The notes under the pieces were generated by a model that worked only from the letters and a program-made list of their open reading frames with translations, had not been told where the DNA came from and did no database searches. From Teretinema zuelzerae (lineage in GTDB: Bacteria > Spirochaetota > Spirochaetia > Treponematales > Treponemataceae): a stretch of 64,000 bases of DNA. Made by a program: the position numbers and the translations under genes. The stretch lies in NCBI RefSeq assembly GCF_021021555.1, contig NZ_JAINWA010000001.1, positions 1,540,153 through 1,604,152 on the forward strand, written 5' to 3'. Below, in pieces: positions 44,213 through 54,875 of this stretch (the stretch's first letter is position 1; every line of letters begins with the position of its first letter).

Positions 44213-47200
44213 AATTGCAGCTCCGCATCGGTTTTACTTCGTTGTTGACTCAGGCTAATTGTCTTAATCTTGATAGGTGGTACCCCTTCAACATCTTTCG
44301 CATTATAGAAAAATCGTGACTTACCATTATCAGAGATAACCAAGGGCTCTTTTACAGCCTCTTTTAGTTTTAATCCGGCCTTCAATATATCGGAAAGCTC
44401 TAAGAATCGTGGATCATGAGAATTGCTCATCCCCATAACATGCTGAGCTTTTTTTGCGGCCAAACCAACAAACTTCTCCCCTGTAACCGGGTTGTATGGC
44501 TCATATCTAGATCTGCTTTCACTCACCTTTTGCCTGATTTTTTCTCCGTCACGTGCTTGTTGTCCAATTTCACTCATGGTATTTTGACAAATCACGCTCG
44601 CTTTATTCCCAAGCTCGAAAATTCTGGTATAACACTTCTCATCATAAGATCGTTTGAGATCTTCCTCAAGGTTCTTCTGAAATGCCTCCATCGTGTCTTT
44701 CGTAGTTTCAAATCGAGCACCGAGAGATGTTGCCGCTAGATACTTACCAAGATATTTATCTGGTGTTGTTTCATTACACTCGACAATAATTTCAGGATTC
44801 TTGTTCTGTTCTGGTAATTTTGGAAGTTTTTCCTGATTATATACAGACGATTTAGGATAATAGCGATAGACATTCTGATGTTTGGTTGCAACATCAAATG
44901 TTGTAAGATTTATCCCTACAGAACCTTTCTTAATACCTGCCCCATGCCGTTTTGCCTGTTCGTAGGTAATAAGCTCGTAGTCTTTTCCTCCTGCTTCCTG
45001 TGTCATAATTTGCGCAATGATTTGATTCATTCCACGAAACGCTCTTCCTGTTTCTGCAGAACGGATTGCTTGTGGTACAAGTGTTATGGAAGCATTCTTA
45101 GCCGGTTGACCAAGGAAGGGGGCGGAACTTGACTTAAGCGAAGCAAGAATCCGTTCTGTGTGTAGCTGATTATACGACTTTTTAGGTTCTTCTATCGCTT
45201 CTTTAACTTCAGTCTGTTGAGGGTTTTTCAGGTCTTTCTGTATTTCGAGGTATCTCTCTCTTTCAGCGAGCGCTTTATTGAATAAGTAATTTCCTTGTTC
45301 TATACCATCGAGACTGAAGTTTTTTTGACTAGAAAACTATCAAGTCCGTGTATAGACGAAAGTGGCGTACCCTGTTCATGGTCTATATCAGAAACAAATG
45401 CTGCATATAAAACGTCATCTGCTGATAATACATATTCTTTCTGGCTGACAAAGCCTGACTCATCATGAGCTAGCGGCCCCGCCATAACCGAAGTAATGTC
45501 TTGTAATGATTTCCCTTCGGGAAACAAGGGTTCAGCAGGGTCAATACCGATGCTTACATAAAAATGCTTTCTGTCCTGCTCATTGGTTAACACAAAAGAC
45601 TCCAATGAATTTGCTTCTTTTCTGTTATCTTCCATCGTTCTTCCTCCATTTCCTCTTGAATATTCTTGTTGTGATTCTTGTACAAAACCACTGTTGACAA
45701 GCTCAGATTTACGTATTATATTTTTACTGTAAGCGACTGAATTGGACTTAACTCGCATTTGGAGCGTAAAGGTCAATTCAGTCGCTTTTTCTTTGTCGTT
45801 TACATATCGTAAAAGACCATCCTGTGCCCATCGTTCAATTCCCGCTTCATTTTTCCCATAGAGCGAAGTGATCCAGTTTGCCTCTACTTGGTGGTCTGCA
45901 TTTTTATGTCGGAATGAAATAATAACGGGCTCGCCGTTTTTATCTTGAATGTCATACACCCCCACCAGTGAAGCTCCATCTCTCGACGCAAACACGTAAT
46001 ATGGGTTTGCAAGCTCCTTGAAGACCCTCTTAATGATATTTTTATCCAGTCCATCGGAATGCCCATGTTGGAACCGTTGGCCAGGCTGTACCGGCTCCAG
46101 ATACAACGCACGTGCAATTTTATCGCGGTACATAGCTATTTTTGTGTCAGGTAACCCATTTACTGTAAGGGCGAAAGGTGTCTTTTCTGTGATAGTGATA
46201 AACACATTTGGTTTACCTATATCCGCTCGTGAGATACCCTCAAGAGCTGCAAAAAGTCCAGCGGTAATGTCCGTTCGGAAGAGGTTCTCATTACGTTCTT
46301 TTCCGTTATATTCTTCCAAAACTTTTGATGCTACAGACTCATCCGTTGTTTGTGTAATTACAGTTAGTCCTTCAAGCGCGAAAGTCGCATCGGTCGTTGT
46401 TCGCTCCTTTACCTCTGCTTGTGACATAAACGAGAAATAAGAGCCTCTATAATGATGGAGGTCAAATTCTTCTGATGTGGCTCCGGCAATATAGAAGTCC
46501 ATGAAACACCCTTCTTTCATGTGCTCTTTGATAGCAGTGCATAAAAGGGTGTCCTGAGCAAGTTCATCTGAAAGAATTGGAAATGCCCATAGTGCACCTG
46601 TTTGAACGCTTATAGTCTGAAATTGTCTCGCCATGTCATTGGAAGAGACGGTTTCAAACCATTCTTTTGAGTAATACCGTATGCCTCCAATTCGAGCATC
46701 GGCACTGGTAAATGCTACAGGAACCCAGTCCGTATTATTCCATCTATCATTTTCATTGATTTTTTCGGCTATATCGCGCAATACCATCGGATTAATGATT
46801 TTCTCTTGAGTAAACTCCGGTAATCGTGTTTTTAGTAGTGGATCACGCCCCTGAGTCTTAACATGAATGGTATCCCAGGTATTCGATTCGTATAATCCAA
46901 AAGAATCATGGTCAAGAATAATATGACCAAGTAAAAGAGGCCGCCCATCTGTCCCGATCAATGTTGATTCAAGGTCTTTGGTGATTGCTTCATCTTGTGG
47001 TGTTTGAGACACATTCCCTGAAGGATGATTATGGACAAATACAATTTTAGTATTTGTTCGTACAGCATAGTCTTTAACGTGCTCTCCCAGTTCACTAGTG
47101 AGTGAAAAAAGAGCCACTTTTGTGGGTAAATAGCTGGAAATCGCTAACTGGTCAGTGATAACCCCATCAGGGGTGACGAAAAGCACACGGAATGTTTCAA

Positions 47201-49452
47201 ATCGTTTATCGCGATAAATATGTAATGCTTGGTGAAGTTGCTCCCATCCTTCACGGGTAATTTTTCCATCTTGACCGGTTGCCACCTGAGCGCCTTGAAT
47301 ATCAAAATACCGTGCTTTTTGAAATCTCTAAAGGCTGTCCATAATCCGCTTTTTGTTCCCTTGAGAATCCCCTTGGTATATTTTCTTTGCGCTGCCTTTA
47401 CCTCTCGAATATGCTCCCTCGTTATCGTGGGATCTCCTTCGATTATTTCAGTAACACTTCTCCCTTCTTCCTCTCTTGCGCACTATATTCTGCCGCCTTT
47501 TCAAATAACTCTAGCTGAGTAAACGTACCCGTCAGTAGAGAATGTTCCTTTTCTTCCTTTTTTCTTTCCTCTTCCTTCTTCTCAAGTTCCATCAACTTGA
47601 GGGTAAGTCGCATACCTTCTTTATCGATTTCTTGTAGGCTTGAATGTAGTTGCGTTTCCTTTTCACGATACGCTCTTAGGCTTTCGCTTTCTGGAGTAAA
47701 ATCATATCGAACGGCATTGTATCTTTCAGCAAGTTCCTTTTTTTGTCCTTCGAGGTTGCGTGCTAGTTCTTCAGCACCGCCTGATTCACTTTGCAATAAT
47801 AGCTTCCTATCAATGGCTCCTATTTCTGTACTGATTCTTTTCAATTCCTGCTCGAAAAGAATTCTGCGTTCTTCATTTATTTTTTCAGTTATACTTCTCG
47901 CTTCTTTCTCAAGTCTGTTTTTTTCCACGGCCAGGCTATAGATCTCTTTTTGAAGCTCTTCGATAGTGACTTCCTGAGGAATAGCAGGAATAGCTTTGCT
48001 CGTAGTATTTTCCAGAACAAGACCGGACTTACTCACCTCTTGCTGTTTACTTGTATAACGCTCTCTATACTGCTCTAAAGTCTATTAACCAAAGGTTCTA
48101 TATTTTCTTTGAAAGGAAGATATTTCACACTACCGGGCTTCGCTATTTTTCATTGATTTTGTTTATAGAGTCTATCGAAAAGTTGTCAACCACCTCTTGT
48201 TCACGAATATGCGTGATCTGTGCATACTCTTCTATCGCACGGGCAAAACACTCACACGTTCTGCTCCAATATGCGCCTTTTACATCTATCATCTGTCCAC
48301 GGAATTCCACCGCAATTTGGTTTTCAAGAGTTCCTGGAATATCGGAAGCGTGCCATGCATTTAGTTCTTTGCCGGACAAATGATCCATAAAGTGCGCATA
48401 TTCGTGAATTGCCGTCAGGCTTGCTTCGGCTTCACCTCCAGCAAAGGAAATACCGATTGCCCGATAGTACGGGGTAAAAAGACCGATATACTTTGAAGCG
48501 TGCATCTTTGTGTTTCCTGCATGGCTTACTTTTAGCCCCCATGCTTGTGAAACATCAGAGATATTTCCAAATACTGAATGAACTCGATCAAGAGCTATTT
48601 TAGCTCCTCAATCTCCTTTTTGGATATATTCTCACCGTTCTGTCGTTTAACCCGTATGCCATACGTTTGCAGCAACGAATCATCAAGATTTGTATCCCCA
48701 TACGAGGTTTCCCGACCCTTAGTCCAGGTCGATTCCCAGTCGGCCTTCTGTAGCTCCATATCGAGTATTTTCTGGTTAACATCATCAAGGCATTCACGGT
48801 GCATTCTAAATATGCCGCCCCGATTTAATGTTCCTCCATACGCGTTATTCATGTCTTGAATGAAATAAAAGGCTTCTACCCCCATTCGTCCGCTTTTAGT
48901 GCTCTTTAAGGAAACCCTGGATGGTTTATGTTCTATATGCGGGTATCTATGGGTGTACGTGTTACTTATTGAACGTGCATCAAATCTACCAGGGATTATT
49001 GGTATATCTTTTTCTCTTATTGCAGGGTATTCATTTATTCCCTCTTTTAACGCTTTTGCACGTGACTCTTCGTTTAGCTTTGCGACTGCTACGAAGGCGG
49101 CACGGTCAAACTCAAGATGATAATTGACCAAGGCGGCATATACATCAAGCGAGACTTTATAGATACGTGGATTATGGAGTTTGCCATTCTCATCACGCCG
49201 TAATTCATCGGATTCACGAAGTAAATACACATTATCACGTACCTTGTACGCAGGAATGTCATAGTTGGTATTTCTTCGTATGTGTACTGGTGGAAGATAG
49301 GAAGGGTATTCTTCTTCCAGTATTGTTTTCCGGTTTGCAAGGTAAACTTTATCCGGTTCTACTCCCGTGTAATCAATAAAACCATCAGCTCCGACTGAAG
49401 GGATATATTTATAAGTATTGCTTGAAGCTTGTCTAAAGTCAGAATCGCTCAT
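44209..49452 (-). CDS. Large polyvalent protein with HExxH, RadC/JAB and ArdC-like domains (six frameshifts)
   Basis: Five open pieces (48595-49452, 48143-48505, 47443-48036, 45300-47285, 44209-45030) join into one reading of 1,749 residues if one base is added at six places; 5,244 + 6 bases is exactly 1,750 codons. Domains in order: an unrecognised N-terminal region (1-285), a metallopeptidase-like H-E-Y-A-H near residue 350, a long coiled coil (about 470-660), a RadC-like JAB domain with H-N-H-P-S-G near 808, and an ArdC-N-like domain near 1,470 (F-R-G-M-N-Q-I-I, then Y-E-Q-A-K-R-H-G-A-G-I-K-K-G). Such proteins are typical of conjugative elements and are thought to enter the recipient or protect incoming DNA. 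GGAG lies before the ATG. Confidence 0.7.
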
Positions 49453-49512
49453 TGTATTTTTGCTCCATCGAACAGTTGTTAAAAGAATGATTGCTCAGGT
49501 GGATAAAAAAAT

Positions 49513-49536
49513 AATTAGCTTCATATGAAGCTAATT
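49513..49536. repeat. ParB-site-like palindrome, copy 5
   Basis: A perfect copy with TA in the centre, between two minus-strand genes. Confidence 0.75.
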
Positions 49537-49555
49537 ATTTAAATTGTTACATTTC

Positions 49556-50372
49556 TTACAGTGAAAGCCCTTGTTGATGTTCTTGTTGTCTAGTTCGTGC
49601 GACTGTTCGCACTTTATCATTTTCAAGATTCATACCTCGGGAGATAAAACGATCTTTTGCAACTTCTGCGTGATATAAGGTTGTAAGAAGTGTAGCTCCG
49701 TGTGTTTTAATTGAAGCATCCTTCATGGCAAGTAGTGGAGCCTGTGGAATAAAATTCCTTTGAATTCTTGAGTCATACGATAACGTGAAAGTTCTTGAGC
49801 GATAAGCCGTGCTTTTTCATCCGTTATCTTCTGTTCTGCACTACTACTTACCTTATCAAGTATTTCGGGAAACCGATTTGTCTTGGTATTCTCTACAACT
49901 GTTTTAATCTTTTCTTGAACCAGTGCTCGATCAAGTGTTAAGCCTGATTCTCGTATTAAAGAATACTCTTTCAGTTGTTCAATATTGTACATGTAGTAGT
50001 ATTTCTGTTTCGGATGTTTTCGTCGAATGCTTTTCCAGTTGAAGGATGTACATCAGTTGCATGAGCGTAACGGTTTACATAGGCAATGGGTGTTGGTTCC
50101 ATTCCTGGGCGAACACGTAATTTCAGATTATTGACTTCGCTTTCTGATAACCATCTGGATTCTTTGAAGCCTTGCTCAGCAGCACTCATTTCGAGCATGA
50201 GTGCATTAACGCCTTTAAATATAACTCCGGAAGTTGGATTGTACGCTATATCACGTTCAATCTTTCCTTCTTTGAGCCATGGTGCTTTTCCGGTTAATGT
50301 AAGATTTTGATAAGTTCGTTCAAATTTTTTATAGAACAGTTCGTCAGTGATCTGCCGTTCTCTGATACTCAT
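49556..50372 (-). CDS. ArdC-N-like antirestriction protein (two frameshifts)
   Basis: Pieces at 49971-50372, 49723-49992 and a third running to the TAA at 49556-49558 join into 272 residues after adding one base near 50017-50020 and one near 49751-49754. The start at 50372 has AGAGG five bases upstream. The N-terminal domain has the ArdC pattern: G-K-A-P-W-L-K, Y-N-P-T-S-G-V-I-F-K-G-V-N-A-L-M-L-E, then S-R-W-L-S. ArdC-type proteins bind single-stranded DNA and guard incoming plasmid DNA. The C-terminal half is helical and unrecognised. Confidence 0.65.
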
Positions 50373-50544
50373 AGACACCTCTCTGATGAGGAAATCAATC
50401 AATGCTCACGAATAATGTTTCGTAAGAAAAACGAGTGATTGATTCTGTCGTTGAGTTCAGCTTGTAGTTAGTATAACAACAACCACTTGTATGCGTCAAT
50501 GTCATTGTATTGCACTTTTTGTTATTCGCTGTATAGTGATTTAT

Positions 50545-51620
50545 ATGAACAATAGAATTCTGAGTGTTGAGATATTGAATGCACCTCATTTTTATACTCT
50601 CTATGCTGATGGTCATGAGGACACCATGATTGAAAAACCAAACGGTGTTGAATTACTCTATCCCCCTCATGCTGTGTTATTTCTGTATTACACATTCCCT
50701 GCTCATCGAAGAGTATATTGTGTAAGAAATTCTGAAACTGGGAAAAGCTCTTTACCTGGCTTATCCATGCCAGTATCGATACTATTTAAGCAGTATGCCT
50801 CTCGGGTTGATAAAACAAAACGCGCAGTCTCATATCTTCGGAACACTATCCTGATTATACATATTCATTATCTGATTCGTTTTATACACGACTTGGAATA
50901 CACTTGCTCACAAAAGGCAAGCTATCGTATGAAGCGATTGATTCATTACTTCAAAGGAGTCTTTCTCATGGATGTTTTACTCACACCTGATGTTATATCT
51001 CGTCTTGATATTGCAAGTGTATCAATTCATAGTACGAACACAATACAACCTTCCGTTGTATTTGCTTTTTCAAAATCTCATATCTCGTTCATTTCAAAAG
51101 AAAAGCCAGATCAATTCATTGATCCCACCTTCGTGAAGATTACAACCAGATTGGATTCATTTTCACTTCCGGTATCATATGAAACGACTATGCAAACAAA
51201 AACAAGACATTGGATATTCACCTTTTCTTATTCACCGGACACAATCGAGCCGCCTTTGCATGATACATGGATGACCCTTCTCGATATTACACACGTTCAG
51301 CGGTTGCGCGCCGATGTACGCGTGAGCGCATCTAAGAAGAATATAGATGCGCTTCGCATGAATCCAATGGCGACTGAAGTCTTTTTCATGAAACAAAATT
51401 GGATTGTTCTATACAGAATATTTCTTTTTCAGGAGCACGATTGCTATGCATTGAAAACAACTTGATCGAAGGCGACGACAAGCTAGTACTTAAAATTCCA
51501 TTTACGTCTCCCAGTGAAATTGCAACCCTTCGCGCTGTCGTATTGCGAAAACAGATAATTGATATTGCCGGAACTTCTTGTGTGATATTGCGGTACGTTT
51601 TTTTGAACCAATCGATTTAG
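50545..51620 (+). CDS. PilZ-domain protein (one frameshift)
   Basis: Frames 50545-51465 and 51399-51620 join into 358 residues after adding one T at 51399-51400. The C-terminal PilZ domain shows R-L-R-A-D-V-R-V (the R-x3-R cyclic di-GMP motif) and N-I-S-F-S-G-A (the D/N-x-S-x2-G motif). The N-terminal 230 residues are unrecognised. PilZ proteins change behaviour, often motility or attachment, when cyclic di-GMP binds. It is the only plus-strand gene in this arm and ends at a strong terminator. No clear ribosome site. Confidence 0.7.
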
Positions 51621-51667
51621 TACTTCGCTCACGTCTTGCCGACTACTTTCAAAAACAATCTATCGAG

Positions 51668-51691
51668 AATTAGCTTCATGTGAAGCTAATT
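51668..51691. repeat. ParB-site-like palindrome, copy 6
   Basis: Perfect, centre TG. Only 13 bases from copy 7. Confidence 0.78.
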
Positions 51692-51704
51692 CTCTCAAGC
51701 CATA

Positions 51705-51728
51705 AATTAGCTTCACATGAAGCTAATT
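51705..51728. repeat. ParB-site-like palindrome, copy 7
   Basis: Perfect, centre CA. Copies 6 and 7 form a tandem pair 37 bases apart (start to start). Confidence 0.78.
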
Positions 51729-51742
51729 AACTGAGACCGATT

Positions 51743-51776
51743 AAGCCCTGAACACTCTGGTTCAGGGCTTTTTTTT
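51743..51776 (+). terminator. Rho-independent terminator of the PilZ gene
   Basis: AAGCCCTGAA and TTCAGGGCTT around CACTCTGG, followed by a run of eight T's. Confidence 0.92.
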
Positions 51777-51820
51777 CTTCTAAACTTGTCTAGCTCTCTC
51801 TAATCATAACTTTTCTGGTG

Positions 51821-51937
51821 TGTGGTACAAATAAGTCCATACCATACAAGGAAATATATCGCAAGTGTGGTACTAATGAATCTATGTGGTACAGATATAT
51901 CTATATATAACAAAGAATTAACCCGCCTTGTACCACG
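51821..51937. repeat. TGTGGTAC repeats beside an AT-rich block
   Basis: TGTGGTAC occurs at 51821-51828, 51866-51873 and 51885-51892, and its inverted form GTACCACG/A at 51930-51937. The last two frame an AT-rich stretch (ATATATCTATATATAA). No gene is present. This could be a transfer origin, a regulator's binding array or a second replication site. Confidence 0.45.
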
Positions 51938-52007
51938 CCCTTTATCTTGCCCTGTATGCGGGCCAGTAGGATATCATTGACAAGCCCACATCTTCTTCAT
52001 TGATGAG

Positions 52008-52031
52008 AATTAGCTTCATGTGAAGCTAATT
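52008..52031. repeat. ParB-site-like palindrome, copy 8
   Basis: Perfect, centre TG. Confidence 0.78.
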
Positions 52032-52063
52032 TAATTAGTAGCTTGATAACCTCGAATTTGGGA

Positions 52064-52087
52064 AAATAGCTTCATGTGAGGCTAATT
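52064..52087. repeat. ParB-site-like palindrome, copy 9
   Basis: AAATAGCTTCA, TG, TGAGGCTAATT: two arm mismatches, the weakest copy. Confidence 0.6.
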
Positions 52088-52121
52088 CTTTCTTGTCTGT
52101 CGCGGAACTTAATTTTGCTCT

Positions 52122-52177
52122 AGATACTATCCACATGAGGAGGCCATTAAAGAGCCGGACGATTGTGGATAGTATCT
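52122..52177. repeat. 14-bp perfect inverted repeat with 28-base loop
   Basis: AGATACTATCCACA (52122-52135) and its exact reverse complement (52164-52177). The loop contains AGGAGG. The arms hold TATCCACA, a DnaA-box-like string. It lies in a gene-free stretch next to palindromes, a setting typical of transfer or single-strand replication origins. Confidence 0.55.
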
Positions 52178-52221
52178 CGCATGCTACTATGATTTTTTTG
52201 TATAGAAGATTAAGCAGCAGG

Positions 52222-52247
52222 GCAACAGGTTTATAAACACCTGTTGC
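52222..52247. terminator. Hairpin after the YHYH gene
   Basis: GCAACAGGT and ACCTGTTGC around TTATAAAC, 17 bases after the stop of the minus-strand gene. There is no T-run. Confidence 0.4.
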
Positions 52248-52263
52248 AAAGAAATATATGATT

Positions 52264-52668
52264 CTATTTTTCCGTTCTTAGTAATGAAGTTGAAATCCAC
52301 GCAGTGCCAGCAAATAACTCTTCCGACTCAACATTTGCCCAATTTCCTTCAACACTTAATATCGTTACATAGGAATCTTTTTTTATCACTTTTAGTATTT
52401 CAAACGTTGACCCTGGACCTGTTCGTAAATTAGCATCTTGAATAACATGAACCTTGCTTCCTACGTCGGACGAGGATATTGTCGTTTTCGGTGTTTCTGA
52501 AGTTTTTGCCTTTTCCGAGGGAGTACTGGATTTGCCACCATTATGATAATGGTAGGTTCCTGTCTTTCTGTTATAGTGTCCTCCATTCGCATCAGTTCTC
52601 CCACTATGACCAAATGTTAGTGTTGCACATACACTCAGAAATAATAAAACCATTAAAGACTTTTTCAT
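52264..52668 (-). CDS. Exported YHYH-SH3b protein
   Basis: 134 residues from the ATG at 52668, chosen for the AAGGAAGG before it. A signal peptide ends near T-F-G. The mature protein starts with H-S-G-R-T-D-A-N-G-G-H-Y and T-Y-H-Y-H, the YHYH motif. After a Ser/Thr linker comes an SH3b domain (A-N-L-R-T-G-P-G-S-T-F-E, then W-A-N-V-E). Such proteins probably bind cell wall. This gene is intact, unlike most of its neighbours. Confidence 0.75.
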   Translation of the reverse strand: MKKSLMVLLFLSVCATLTFGHSGRTDANGGHYNRKTGTYHYHNGGKSSTPSEKAKTSETPKTTISSSDVGSKVHVIQDANLRTGPGSTFEILKVIKKDSYVTILSVEGNWANVESEELFAGTAWISTSLLRTEK

Positions 52669-52759
52669 AAGTTCCTTCCTTAACAAGCAAAAGATTCTTT
52701 ATTATCTATTCAAATATTGAACAAATCTATTATAAAATAATTTATGTTCTTAACAGCCA

Positions 52760-52783
52760 AAATAGCTTCATGTGAAGCTATTT
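52760..52783. repeat. ParB-site-like palindrome, copy 10
   Basis: AAATAGCTTCA, TG, TGAAGCTATTT: still a perfect palindrome, but with the outer bases changed on both sides together. It overlaps the end of the TPR gene. Confidence 0.7.
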
Positions 52784-53505
52784 CATGACTACGGCACGTA
52801 ATTTTTTTCGTGAATCCTTCCATTCAGAACTAATTTGGTGATAGTAACAGAGAGCTTGCTCTTTGCTTCCTTGTTTGTAGGATTCTGGATACTGCTCTGG
52901 TTCTTTCATTTTCCTGTTATTAAATCGATTATGATGTGATTGGTTTCAGTTGCCCTTTCATATGCTTTAATTACCCCAGAATAATTATTGTTTATTTGAA
53001 GTTCTATAAATAGCTTTCCAAAAATATAGTGATATGAGTTCTTAGGAAAAAACAACAATTCTTCTGTCGCTTCCATATATTGCTTGCTACTCGCAAACCA
53101 GTACATCAGTTTTACGCGTGCCTCCATGTGATCCGTTTCATCAAGTGTGAGCAAATATTGAAACTGTGATATTGCATCAGTGGTTAGATTCTCATCCCAC
53201 AATGCTGTTCCATATCCATATATACTACGAAGATATGGGCGGAATTGTATGCTCCAGAAATTCCCTATGTATTCATCAAACTCGGTTTGATTTGTACGTT
53301 CAAGAAAACTCTCCAACCCTTTTTTATAAAATTCTAAACGTTTCTTATTACTTTTTGCATACAAGGCAAGGATATTGTATGCATCACAACATAAGGGATC
53401 GAGTTGAAGCGCTCTTAACGCCATAGTTTTTTTTTCTTCAGTTTTTATTGAGTCCCAGGCATCCCATACATATTCACGGGCTTGCTGAATCGGGTCAAAG
53501 AGCAT
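52778..53505 (-). CDS. TPR-type protein (one frameshift)
   Basis: The 199-codon frame stops at 52906, but adding one A in the run at 52909-52912 extends it to TAG at 52778-52780, giving 242 residues. The sequence follows a known bacterial TPR family: A-R-E-Y-V-W-D-A-W-D near the start, A-L-R-A-L-Q-L-D-P-L-C-C-D-A-Y-N, F-R-P-Y-L-R and L-L-T-L-D-E-T-D. The natural end falls inside palindrome copy 10. Function unknown. Confidence 0.6.
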
Positions 53506-53537
53506 TTTATTTCTTCTGCCATGGCCGTCTCCTTACG

Positions 53538-54795
53538 TTAACTCACCTTGCTATCCTTTTTCGCATTTACTCGGAGGTATTTATCTATAAGAATTTGAGT
53601 GACTTCTGGCATATGAGTATATAAATGACGATTGTCATAAAAATCGCAGAAACGAATATCATAAAACGATTTACCGCACATAGCTTTTATTCCAATTTTT
53701 TCGCTCATTACAATTGTAATTTGCTTGTTTCGACATTCCGGTGCATCGATAACGAACTTAAAGTTCTCGAATGAGAACACTCCCTGGCTATGGTTTTCCG
53801 AATAACTCGTGCTGTTAAAAGCGTATCCAGGAATGTGGTGTCTTCCAAAGGTACAAATCGGCTATCATCTTTTGCAGGAGGAACAGAAAATTGTTTATTA
53901 AATGTTCTATATATACCTGTGTTAAGAAAGAATTTGCTTCTTCAATTGTCTTAATTCCTCGTATTCGAAATTCTGTCGGTAAACGCCCTGAAGTGTTTGC
54001 CATAATCGCTCAATTCTTCCTTTAGCTTCGGGTGATCCCGCTGGAAATAAGGAAATATCTAATTCTTCAAGAATTTCTCCCATTTGTGTTTTTGCTTCAG
54101 ATTTCCCTTTTAATTGTCCTCTATACTTATTTTGTCCCTATCTTTTCGATTTACAAAGAACACACCTACACGATCCGGGTAAATATTTAAAGGTATTCCA
54201 TGGTTTTCAAGTGTTTGACGTGTTACTTCAAGATATCCTAGAAGACATTCATTTTTGCACAAGTATAATCCAGTGATTTTTCCTGTTGCATCATCTTGAT
54301 ATCCGTGGAGCGAATACTTTCTCCAGTATTAAGCCAATCATAAGGACTTGCATCTGCTTGAAGCAATTCTCCAAAACACTCTCTTCGTGGTCTTGGAGGA
54401 TGCGGTTGCTTAATTTCCTTGGCCGCCGTCGTTTCGGACTTTTTATACCTGCATTTTTTAAAATATTCGTTATTGTTGTTTTGCTATAACGAATTCCTTC
54501 ATATTCCGCTAATAATTCTCTAAAGTGAACAAAATTTGTTGTTCGGTATGCATCAGACTGTTTTAACTCGACTATTCGTTTTTAATTTCCTCAGGGATTT
54601 TTTGATGCAGGCGCTCGTCCTTTGTTCCCATGAATAAAAGCTGCTGCGCCGATCGTTCTATAGGCTCGTTTTAGCTGTTTAACCCGTTGTTGAGTAATTT
54701 TCAAACGATCAGCGCATTCAGAAACAGTAAACATTCCTTCGCATGCACCCTTGATGAAATACGCTCGTTCAAAGGTTTTTTGTAATTCATTTCCA
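53538..54795 (-). pseudogene. ISNCY-like transposase, broken
   Basis: Pieces in all three frames add up to one transposase. The N-terminal helix-turn-helix (F-T-V-S-E-C-A-D-R-L-K-I-T) lies near 54650-54760. The first catalytic region (D-A-S-P-Y-D-W-L-N, then D-D-A-T-G) is near 54270-54370. The C-terminal G-R-L-P-T-E-F-R-I-R-G-I-K-T-I-E-E-A-N is near 53900-54000. The order and spacing fit the ISNCY (IS1202-like) group. At least five frame changes occur. I did not find terminal inverted repeats, so the ends are given only for the coding part. Confidence 0.65.
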
Positions 54796-54823
54796 TAACT
54801 TTACCTCTTTTCAAGAATTTCAT

Positions 54824-54875
54824 ATAATTTACAATAACTAGTAAAAAGAATCTTTATTAGTTATTGGTAAATTAT
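54824..54875. terminator. Long hairpin between transposase and membrane gene
   Basis: ATAATTTAC-AATAACTA (54824-54840) pairs with TAGTTATT-G-GTAAATTAT (54858-54875) with one bulged base. It overlaps the end of the minus-strand membrane gene and could end its transcript, or be an insertion-sequence end. Confidence 0.4.

Noticed and set aside
45300..47285. A stand-alone RadC protein
   Set aside because: The frames on both sides continue the same protein after one-base additions, and the total is a whole number of codons, so it is a domain of the larger gene.
53538..54795. The element's integrase
   Set aside because: It resembles an insertion-sequence transposase, not an integrase, and is broken. 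I treat it as a later insertion.
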